Assembly (NCBI GenBank): GCA_051881355.1
Contig: JBJEPS010000063.1
Location: forward strand, 1-48,690
Source of the DNA: Fimenecus sp051881355
Lineage (GTDB): Bacteria > Bacillota > Clostridia > Oscillospirales > Acutalibacteraceae
Reading direction: 5' to 3'
DNA length: 48,690 nt
Made by a program: the position numbers and the translations under genes. This document shows positions 25,584 through 32,450 of this stretch, piece by piece. A model generated the notes under the pieces. The model saw nothing but the letters and a program-made list of their open reading frames with translations. It ran no database searches and was not told the DNA's origin. Within the stretch, counting starts at the first letter, position 1. Each line of letters starts with the position of its first letter.

Positions 25584-26720
25584 ATGTTCCGAAAAATGAC
25601 AGAAAAAAAGTCCCGCAAAAACGGCTTTACGCTTGTGGAGCTTTTGGTGACCGTTACGATTCTGTCCATAGTGACCTTGCTGACGGTGCAGCTTTCCAAT
25701 GCATTTTTCCGCCGCTATGCGATGATTGAAGCTCGCTGGACGGTGCAAAACGCCGCCAAGCGCGTGATGCAGTATTTTGAATCGGAAAACGAATCTCTTG
25801 CAAATTCCACGAGCGTATCGTTGTATTATACAGAGCCGGAAAAGCGGGGGACCGTGGCGGCATCTGCTGACGCGAGTGTCATGCAGGGTGTGCCCGCTAC
25901 CGGGAATGATACCTATGCGTATATCTACACAATGCCCGCCTCTGACCCGACGCAGGGTGATGTGATTTGGGTGTTGGAGCGCGGAGAGGGAAAAACCCCT
26001 GTGAACTTGACGGAATACATATTAGAGGAAGAAATTCCGTTGAATATTGAATTCAACGTATCGACGGTGCCTATCGAAGTCAGCAAGGGAGAGACAATTG
26101 TCAATGCGGACGGCACCACAACCGTTCCGTACACCTACGGCGGCGGAGAGGATGCCTATCTCACCAACACGGTGGACGTGACGATTTCCACACCGCAATC
26201 CGTTGGCGGAAATTTCACGCTGACAACGTCGTTTACCATGAATAATATTATGCAGAATCAGCAAATCAATTATGAAAACGGTGCGGTTTGCGAAACGGAA
26301 GGCGATGCATATATTGCCGGGTGGAGCAATGAAAACATTGCTTGCCCTGTGGACACCACTGCAGAAAGAATGGATTATGCGACACAGTCGGCAAATATTT
26401 TGCGGTATATCTCAACGGAATCATTTTTAAACTCACAAAACACCGATACAGCGGATTTCAGCGCAGAGGGTGCCGGGCTTTGCTTCGGTGCGTTGTGCAT
26501 GGAGGGCTCTGCTGTCGGAACGCAGGTGAAAGGCGCTCTGCGCGATTTCCGTGACAATGTGCTTGCAAAATCCGATTTCGGTAATCGGATCATTGATCAG
26601 TATTATAACGAGTGGTCTCCTGCGTTGCTTTCGGCTGCAAAAGAGCACCCGTCTTTGAAAACTTTCGGCAAAATTGTGCTGATTCCGGCATCGGTAGTCG
26701 CCTTTTTTGCCGCAGAGTAA
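25584..26720 (+). CDS. Large prepilin-like protein (minor pilin)
   Basis: 378 residues. The leader of 14 residues ends at Gly14, and the mature start FTLVELLVTVTILSIVTL has the invariant Glu5 and a good helix. The ectodomain of about 340 residues is larger than usual and has beta-rich Thr/Asn segments; no database family recognised. ATG at 25584 with GGGAGGTG at 25569-25576 is preferred over an upstream in-frame ATG at 25530, which would give an atypically long leader. The gap of 160 bp to the giant prepilin gene shows no strong promoter, so it is probably cotranscribed. Confidence 0.8.
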   Translation: MFRKMTEKKSRKNGFTLVELLVTVTILSIVTLLTVQLSNAFFRRYAMIEARWTVQNAAKRVMQYFESENESLANSTSVSLYYTEPEKRGTVAASADASVMQGVPATGNDTYAYIYTMPASDPTQGDVIWVLERGEGKTPVNLTEYILEEEIPLNIEFNVSTVPIEVSKGETIVNADGTTTVPYTYGGGEDAYLTNTVDVTISTPQSVGGNFTLTTSFTMNNIMQNQQINYENGAVCETEGDAYIAGWSNENIACPVDTTAERMDYATQSANILRYISTESFLNSQNTDTADFSAEGAGLCFGALCMEGSAVGTQVKGALRDFRDNVLAKSDFGNRIIDQYYNEWSPALLSAAKEHPSLKTFGKIVLIPASVVAFFAAE

Positions 26721-26824
26721 CCACATTTTACTGCACTTGATTCCAGCATCTTGCATTTAGATGCCTACTCCGCCCTACCGTATTTTCTTTTTTGGAAAAT
26801 TATGAAAAATTTTGACAAAATCTA

Positions 26825-26853
26825 TTGACAAAGTGCGGATGAAGACATATAAT
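26825..26853 (+). promoter_or_regulatory. Consensus promoter of first major-pilin gene
   Basis: Perfect TTGACA (26825-26830), 17-bp spacer, perfect TATAAT (26848-26853). A second TTGACA lies 10 bp further upstream. It gives a leader of about 60 nt. It shows that this pilin is expressed independently and strongly, unlike the assembly genes. Confidence 0.85.
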
Positions 26854-26919
26854 ACTCAATGTAGTACGAAATGTTCCCGCTATTTGGACGGAAATTGCGG
26901 TACAGAGGGGAAATGTTCA

Positions 26920-27345
26920 GTGCACAAACAGAGATTCCAAAGTAAAAAGGGCTTTACTTTGGTAGAATTGATGATTGTTGTCGTTATTATGGGGATTTTG
27001 GCGGCGATCGCCATTCCGGTTTACAGTGCAGTTTCGAAAAACGCGGAAGCAAAAACCTGCCATTCCAATTGTGAAATTATCCAAAAATGCGCGGTGCAGT
27101 ATTTGATGGGCGATTCTTCTGAGGTGAAGTATGAAGCTTTAATGGGTGGGCAGGACAGCATCACCATTCAAAGCCAGGCAGATGCAGAAGAAAAGTTGCC
27201 GGCGGAATTTTTAGCGTGCTTTGAAAACGGGGAATTCCCCGAATGTCCGACGGACGGCTGTCAATATGTTTTGCGGTACACTGCCGGTTCGCCCGGCACT
27301 TTCACCGTCAGCTGCTCCGAACACGGCGACAAGTTCGGCAATTAA
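26920..27345 (+). CDS. pilA: Type IV major-pilin-like protein 1
   Basis: 141 residues. The leader of 11 residues (ending SKKG) precedes FTLVELMIVVVIMGILAA, with Glu5, a classic class IVa pilin. Mature ectodomain about 100 residues with six cysteines (KTCHSNCEIIQKC, ACFENGEFPEC, GCQY, SCSEHGD region), probably disulfide-bonded. GTG at 26920 is chosen because AGAGGGGA precedes it and because the consensus promoter at 26825-26853 lies inside any longer reading. Its first about 45 residues are nearly identical to the next gene. Confidence 0.88.
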   Translation: MHKQRFQSKKGFTLVELMIVVVIMGILAAIAIPVYSAVSKNAEAKTCHSNCEIIQKCAVQYLMGDSSEVKYEALMGGQDSITIQSQADAEEKLPAEFLACFENGEFPECPTDGCQYVLRYTAGSPGTFTVSCSEHGDKFGN

Positions 27346-27398
27346 TTTTCTTTTAATGAAAAAAGGTCGAAAAATTTCATATTTTTTACAAAAAATAC

Positions 27399-27427
27399 TT
27401 TACATTCTGTTTTTATTGGTATATAAT
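27399..27427 (+). promoter_or_regulatory. Promoter of second major-pilin gene
   Basis: TTTACA (27399-27404), 17-bp spacer, consensus TATAAT (27422-27427), then an AT-rich leader of about 100 nt before ATG 27535 with AGGGAGAG. Confidence 0.75.
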
Positions 27428-27534
27428 GACAATATCAAGTACGGAGTATTCCCATTTTATAACATTTTCACAGATATTACGGGATTCACCCATAATATAA
27501 AAACACATATTTTTCCAAAAAGGGAGAGAGCTTT

Positions 27535-27939
27535 ATGAGAAAACTTATGCAAAGCAAAAAAGGCTTCACACTCGTCGAATTGATGATCGTTGTTGTCATC
27601 ATGGGTATCTTGACCGCAATTGCCATTCCGGTTTACAGCGCGGTTTCCAAGAACGCGGAGAGAAAGAGCTGCCAGTCCAACCAGCGCATCATTAAAGAGA
27701 ATTTGTCCAATTATCAGATGACCGGTGGCGTCGGCGGTGCACAGCTCAGCGTTGACGATTTATCGACCGCTGCTGCTAACTCCACCTTCCTCAATATGTT
27801 TGAGGGCGGCGAATTGCCGAAATGTCCGTCTGATGGAACCTCTGCTTACGACATTGATGTTGATACAGATAGCGCCGGGGCAATTTCCTTTACGGTTACG
27901 TGCGGGAATTCTGAACTCACAGATGATCATACCGCATAA
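27535..27939 (+). CDS. pilA: Type IV major-pilin-like protein 2
   Basis: 134 residues. The leader of 10 residues ends at Gly10, then FTLVELMIVVVIMGILTA with Glu5. The N-terminal helix region through IAIPVYSAVSKNAE is shared with the preceding pilin, showing a tandem duplication; ectodomains diverge (three to four Cys here: SCQSNQ, KCPSDG, VTCGNS). It has its own promoter and terminator, so it forms a single-gene unit. Which of the two is the fibre subunit cannot be told from sequence; the strong signals on both fit abundant subunits. Confidence 0.9.
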   Translation: MRKLMQSKKGFTLVELMIVVVIMGILTAIAIPVYSAVSKNAERKSCQSNQRIIKENLSNYQMTGGVGGAQLSVDDLSTAAANSTFLNMFEGGELPKCPSDGTSAYDIDVDTDSAGAISFTVTCGNSELTDDHTA

Positions 27940-27958
27940 TTTTGCACAATAGTTCGGA

Positions 27959-27992
27959 GGGTTGCGTACATGCGCAACCCTTTTTTCTTTTT
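27959..27992 (+). terminator. Terminator after the pilin pair
   Basis: GGGTTGCG (27959-27966) and CGCAACCC (27973-27980) with a 6-base loop, followed by TTTTTTCTTTTT. It separates the pilin genes from the YfhO/PilD unit. Confidence 0.9.
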
Positions 27993-28002
27993 GAAAAAAG
28001 AC

Positions 28003-28031
28003 TTCTATTTTCCTGTAAGGTCTGTTATAAT
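28003..28031 (+). promoter_or_regulatory. Probable promoter of the YfhO-pilD unit
   Basis: A consensus TATAAT at 28026-28031; the -35 at the proper distance (TTCTAT, 28003-28008) is weak. It lies between the pilin terminator and the TTG start at 28062, so some promoter is expected here. Confidence 0.45.
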
Positions 28032-28061
28032 GTAGGTAACAAAAAAGAGGGTGTGACGGAT

Positions 28062-30914
28062 TTGAAAGAGAAACGACCGTCGGCAGCGCCGATGTGTGCA
28101 CTTGCTGCAGGTGCGGCAGGCATCATATTTATTTTGACTTTGGTATTCGGTGGGTTTGCGCCGTTCGGTGAGAAAATAATCGTTTGTAATGACGCGCTGT
28201 ATCAATATGTGCCGATGTTGACGGATTTTGCCGAAACCGTGCGGGAGGGCGGCTCGCTGCTGTATTCGTTCCATACGGGCGGGGTGAATTTTTACGGCGA
28301 AATGCTGTATTATTTGGTAAACCCCTTCAATTTGGTTGCCCTTTTGTTCTCCGCGGCGCATATGACCGATGCGTTCACGCTGATTGTCGGGCTTTGCACC
28401 GCGGCAACGGCGGCGAGCGCAGCATGGTATTTCCAAAATCGGTTTGCGCGCCGAGATGTTTCCACCGTTGTTTTTGCGTTGCTGTATACCTTTTCCGGCT
28501 TTTACATTGCCTATCATTATAACACCATGTGGTTGATGGCGTTGGTGCTGTTGCCGCTTGTTGCCTGCGGCATTGAAAAGCTTACAAACGGCGAAAAACC
28601 GTGGCTGTATCTGTTTGCGCTTGCATTTGCCATCATTTGTAATTTCTATTTGGGCTTTATGCTCTGCATTTTTGCGGTGCTCTATTTCTTCGTATGCCTG
28701 TTTTCGCGGGATATCAACAAAAGCGGCGAGGACGATGTGCGGCTGTTCCCTGTCCTTTGTAAATTCGGCGGCTCGTCGCTTGCGGCGGGCGGTTTGGCGG
28801 CAATTACCCTGATGCCGATTGTTTTTGCGCTTTCCGACGCATTTACGAAAAATGCATTTACCGATAAAAATTGGTACTTTTTCAATTTCTTAGATTTCTT
28901 CACGGCGCATCTGCCGGGGGTTGTGTATAATGCCATGGCAATGACCAAGGACACTTTGCCGGCGGTTGCCTTGGGCGGCTTGGTGCTGGCGTTGGTGCCG
29001 CTGTATGCCGTTTTAAAACCGCTCTCTAAAAATGAAAGAATTGCGCATATCGTTTTGGTGCTCGTATTTTGGGCATCGTTTGAAATTCCGACGATTTATT
29101 ATATTTGGCACGGCATGAGCGCCCCGGCGGGACTGCCGTATCGGTTCGCATTCCTGTACTGCTTTGTGTTGGTCGTGATGGCATATCAGGTGTATCGCCA
29201 TTTGGCGGCGCTTTCGCCCAAATGGCTGCTTTTGCCCGCTGTGCTGCTCGGCGGTGTTTTGGTTTACGGCTTCTGCACGATGAAAGTGCCGGACAGAAAA
29301 CAGTTGGTGATTGCGCTCGTATTGGTGTGCGCCGCGTTTATATTGGTTTTGCTGACGCGCCTGCTGCAAAAGGGCAAAGCGCCGCAGGTGATGCGCGCAC
29401 TCGCGTTGGTGCTGGTCGTGGCGGAAAGCACAGCGGTTTGCAGTGTGAATTTCGGCGGTATCAAAAGCGCGGACTATAAGCCGTATGCGGAAGATGTTGC
29501 CGCGGCGAAAGCACAAATCGAAACGACCGAAACCGGGTTTTACCGTATGGAATTTTCCGACACCGGTGCCATGATGCGTACAAATCCGAACAGTATGGGT
29601 ATGACCGGCAGACTGTATCAGTACAACGGTATTTCCGACTTTTCTTCGCTTGCGGATTCCTATTATGCGCTGTTACAATACGATATGGGCAACCCCGGAA
29701 ATTTGGCGAATTCGTACGGCTACGCACAACAAACACCGATGTATAACACGCTGTTCGGGCTTGACTATGTGCTGGATATCAAGGGCACCTTGTCGCGCAG
29801 TCCGTATTATACGGAAGTCGGCGAAACGGCAAATGGGAAACTATATAAAACCGAAGGGGCTTTGGGACTCGGCATTTTGGCAAATCCCGAAATCGCCGAG
29901 TGGGACGGTTACAACAACAACTCCTTAGCGGCGCAAAGCTCGCTTTGGCAGGCGGCGACCGGTGCGGCAGGGGTGCTGACCTTGCTGCCGATTGCGGAAA
30001 TAGACTGTCAAAACTGTGCGGTGACCGAATTGCCGACGGGGAGTACCCACGAGGACGCGGAAGAAGAGGCGCACGAGCACGAGGACGGCGAGACGCACGA
30101 GCATATCACCGCAGAAATCATGACGCAGATTCTTTCCCAAACGCCGGGGTATTATCCGTATAAGCTGTCCGCAAACGACTATTCGATGACCTTTACGATT
30201 GTGCCCGAAACAACGCAGAGCATCTTTCTTATGAGTCAAAGCGGTCAGTTGGACACGCTGACCGTCACGGTGGGAGATTTTACGCAAACGTACACATTTG
30301 ATGAGAAAAAACTGACGGATTTGGGTCTTTGCGAAGCGGGCGTACCCATTCAGATTACCTTTACCTCTTCAAATGCGACGGCATATGATGACATCGGCAA
30401 TTCCGACAGCGGCGTAGATGATTCGCTGTACTTTGTGGCGGCAGGGTTGGACGACAGTGTATATCAGGCAGGACTGCAGACCTTGCGCGAAAACGGCTCG
30501 TTTACAATGACCGATTTTTCCGACACGGAGATGAAAGGCACAGTCACCGCTGCGAAAGACTGCGTCATGACCATGGCGATGCCGTATGACGAGGGCTGGA
30601 CGGTGACGATAGACGGCGAAGAAATTGAGCTTATCGAGCACAGCTCCCACTGGATGATGTTCGCCGTGCCTGCGGGCGAGCACGAGGTTGAAATGCACTA
30701 TTTCCCGCAAGGGTTAAAGGAAGGTATATTTGTTTCGGCGGCAACGCTTTTGGTGCTGCTACTCGTGCTTCTGCTTTCTAAAATGCGTGCCGCGCGGTTT
30801 GCGGCGGAAGCGGCAGAGACACCGTCCACCGAAGCGAAACGCCCCGAATCGTCGGATTCTACAACAGAACACCCTGCGGAAAACAGCGAAAAACCGCCCG
30901 AAACGACGGAATAA
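28062..30914 (+). CDS. YfhO-family multi-pass membrane protein (GT-C-like) with His-rich insert
   Basis: About 950 residues. The N-terminal half has about 12 membrane helices; YfhO-type features are the early loop VCNDALYQYVPMLTDF and LVNPFNLVALLF, and the C-terminal extracytoplasmic end includes DEGWTVTIDGEEIEL, followed by a last helix. YfhO proteins resemble GT-C glycosyltransferases, and characterised relatives glycosylate teichoic acids. An acidic His-rich insert at residues 663-681 (five His in HExH-like spacing) looks like a metal-binding loop. TTG at 28062 (AGAGG at 28046-28050) is chosen; longer readings run into the upstream terminator. It is followed within 15 bp by pilD, so a role in decorating pilins is conceivable (inference). 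Confidence 0.8.
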   Translation: MKEKRPSAAPMCALAAGAAGIIFILTLVFGGFAPFGEKIIVCNDALYQYVPMLTDFAETVREGGSLLYSFHTGGVNFYGEMLYYLVNPFNLVALLFSAAHMTDAFTLIVGLCTAATAASAAWYFQNRFARRDVSTVVFALLYTFSGFYIAYHYNTMWLMALVLLPLVACGIEKLTNGEKPWLYLFALAFAIICNFYLGFMLCIFAVLYFFVCLFSRDINKSGEDDVRLFPVLCKFGGSSLAAGGLAAITLMPIVFALSDAFTKNAFTDKNWYFFNFLDFFTAHLPGVVYNAMAMTKDTLPAVALGGLVLALVPLYAVLKPLSKNERIAHIVLVLVFWASFEIPTIYYIWHGMSAPAGLPYRFAFLYCFVLVVMAYQVYRHLAALSPKWLLLPAVLLGGVLVYGFCTMKVPDRKQLVIALVLVCAAFILVLLTRLLQKGKAPQVMRALALVLVVAESTAVCSVNFGGIKSADYKPYAEDVAAAKAQIETTETGFYRMEFSDTGAMMRTNPNSMGMTGRLYQYNGISDFSSLADSYYALLQYDMGNPGNLANSYGYAQQTPMYNTLFGLDYVLDIKGTLSRSPYYTEVGETANGKLYKTEGALGLGILANPEIAEWDGYNNNSLAAQSSLWQAATGAAGVLTLLPIAEIDCQNCAVTELPTGSTHEDAEEEAHEHEDGETHEHITAEIMTQILSQTPGYYPYKLSANDYSMTFTIVPETTQSIFLMSQSGQLDTLTVTVGDFTQTYTFDEKKLTDLGLCEAGVPIQITFTSSNATAYDDIGNSDSGVDDSLYFVAAGLDDSVYQAGLQTLRENGSFTMTDFSDTEMKGTVTAAKDCVMTMAMPYDEGWTVTIDGEEIELIEHSSHWMMFAVPAGEHEVEMHYFPQGLKEGIFVSAATLLVLLLVLLLSKMRAARFAAEAAETPSTEAKRPESSDSTTEHPAENSEKPPETTE

Positions 30915-30929
30915 AAGGGAGTCATGCAG

Positions 30930-31739
30930 ATGGATTACAATGCGTTTATGCAGGTGATGAAAGTCTTTATCGGTGTGTTTGTGTTTCTGTTCGGCATTGT
31001 TATCGGCAGCTTTTTAAATGTGCTGATTTACCGAATGCCGCGCGGATTAGACTTTAAAAAGGGCTCCTCCTTTTGCACAAGCTGTAAGCACCCGTTAAAA
31101 TGGTATGACCTGTTTCCGCTGTTCAGTTGGATATTTTTGGGCGGCAAATGCCGCTACTGTAAGGCGAAAATTTCCCCGATTTATCCGATTGTCGAGGCGA
31201 CCAACGGCATTTTGTGGGTGCTCGCTTATGTCTTTTTGACAGATTGCAATTTGAACCTTGCCCTTTTGGGGTATTTCATGGTCTGTTCCGCGCTTGTGGT
31301 CGTGTTTTGCATTGATTTTCAATTCCAAATTATTCCCGATTCGATGTGGGTGCTGGTGCTGCTCGGCGGCATACTCGTCTATGTGCAACAGATTATCGAC
31401 CACGGTTTTGTCTGGCAGGAGTTGGTGTCACGGTTGGTCGGCATTTTTACCGCAAGCGGCGTTCTGTTGATTTTAGGGTTCCTTTACAAAGGCGGTATGG
31501 GCGGCGGCGACATCAAGCTGATGGCGGCGGCAGGCTTCCTTTTGGGTTGGCGTAACGTGCTGATTGCCCTAATGTTCGGCGCGGTGGTCGGCACGCTTTG
31601 GCTCGGCGTCACGCGGTCACTCAAAAAAAGCGATATGAAAAAAGAAGTGCCGTTCGGACCGCATCTTGCTATCGGCATTTTGCTGTCTTTATATTTCGCC
31701 GACCCGCTATTGGGTTGGTATGTCGGGCTTTGGTCTTAA
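30930..31739 (+). CDS. pilD: Prepilin peptidase / N-methyltransferase
   Basis: 269 residues. Membrane aspartyl protease that cleaves prepilin leaders after Gly and methylates the new N-terminus. The N-terminal methylase part has GSFLNVLIYRMPRG and two CxxC pairs (CTSC and CRYC). The protease part has the first catalytic Asp in FCIDFQFQIIPD and the second in the GGGDIKLMAA motif (GxGDxK type). About eight membrane helices. ATG at 30930 is best spaced from AAGGGAG (30915-30921); an ATG two codons upstream is possible. It is the only such gene in the window and should process all five prepilins. Confidence 0.94.
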   Translation: MDYNAFMQVMKVFIGVFVFLFGIVIGSFLNVLIYRMPRGLDFKKGSSFCTSCKHPLKWYDLFPLFSWIFLGGKCRYCKAKISPIYPIVEATNGILWVLAYVFLTDCNLNLALLGYFMVCSALVVVFCIDFQFQIIPDSMWVLVLLGGILVYVQQIIDHGFVWQELVSRLVGIFTASGVLLILGFLYKGGMGGGDIKLMAAAGFLLGWRNVLIALMFGAVVGTLWLGVTRSLKKSDMKKEVPFGPHLAIGILLSLYFADPLLGWYVGLWS

Positions 31740-31763
31740 TCTTTGTTTGAAAGGGTTTTTGAA

Positions 31764-32063
31764 ATGTTAATACACACGGTAATGTGGAAATTTGCAGACG
31801 CTGAGGGCAAAACCAAGGCGGAGAATGTGGAGATTGTAAAAGAAGGCTTGGAAGCGCTCCTTGGGAAGGTGCCGGTATTGCAATCCATCGAGTTCTTTAA
31901 AAATGAGGTGGCTTGCGACCGTAACTTTGACGCGATGCTCGTGGTGAAAGTGGCGGACGAAGCGGATTTGAACGCATATAAAGAGCATCCCGCGCACAAG
32001 GCGGTCGCCGCATATGTTGCGAAAGTGACTACCGCCCGCGCCGCTGTGGATATTTTCGCGTAG
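31764..32063 (+). CDS. Dabb (stress-responsive A/B barrel) family protein
   Basis: 99 residues, the usual size for this ferredoxin-like dimeric barrel. Family features: start MLIHTVMWKF (the conserved H-x-V-x-(F/W)-K-F strand), a middle (IEFFKNEVACDRNFDAMLVVKV) and an end with YKEHPAHKAVAAYV, in which HPxHxxxxxY is the hallmark. The function is rarely known in bacteria. ATG 31764 has AAAGGG at 31750-31755; the upstream in-frame ATG at 31743 lacks one. It lies 24 bp after pilD, probably by readthrough. Confidence 0.85.
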   Translation: MLIHTVMWKFADAEGKTKAENVEIVKEGLEALLGKVPVLQSIEFFKNEVACDRNFDAMLVVKVADEADLNAYKEHPAHKAVAAYVAKVTTARAAVDIFA

Positions 32064-32221
32064 GGAACGATTTGCGTGCCCTTTTGCGAAAGCACTGCAA
32101 AACAAAATTTTCATTTCGCGTGTAGTGGCAGGTTCATTGTCTGCGTAGCAGACAAAGGGGTGTCTGTTTTCGAAGAAAATCCATGCCTGCCGCAAAGCTT
32201 GTTTCCCTATCTGTTCCTTAT

Positions 32222-32252
32222 CGGCACAGCCAAAAGCTGTGCCGCTTTTTTT
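32222..32252 (+). terminator. Terminator in the 32064-32450 gap
   Basis: CGGCACAGC (32222-32230) and GCTGTGCCG (32236-32244), loop CAAAA, followed by C and seven T. It ends the pilD/Dabb transcript. The 387-bp gap otherwise holds a small hairpin (GTCTGC/GCAGAC near 32138-32152) and the promoter at 32348; no gene was found. Confidence 0.88.
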
Positions 32253-32347
32253 GCCAATCGTAGCTTGCACGTGTATTTGCGGACCGTCGCCGCCGAAAGA
32301 GGGAATCTTTTTTGTCGGCGGTTTTGAAAATTCTATGAAAAATATGG

Positions 32348-32376
32348 TTGCTATTTTTATGCATATATGCTACAAT
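32348..32376 (+). promoter_or_regulatory. Promoter of the EF-G-like gene
   Basis: TTGCTA (32348-32353), 17-bp spacer containing an extended-10-like TATATGC, TACAAT (32371-32376). ATG follows at 32451 with AGGAGG. Confidence 0.7.
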
Positions 32377-32450
32377 TTTTACATACTTGCTGAAAAAATT
32401 ATATGTTTTTCATATAGATACGGCAGGGACTGATTTTAGGAGGCACTTCT

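Noticed and set aside
26812..26919. Longer N-terminus for the first major pilin
   Set aside because: A consensus promoter lies within this stretch and prepilin leaders are short; the GTG at 26920 gives a leader of 11 residues.
27942..28061. Longer N-terminus for the YfhO-family protein
   Set aside because: The extension would be translated through the pilin terminator and upstream of the predicted transcription start; the peptide is not like YfhO.
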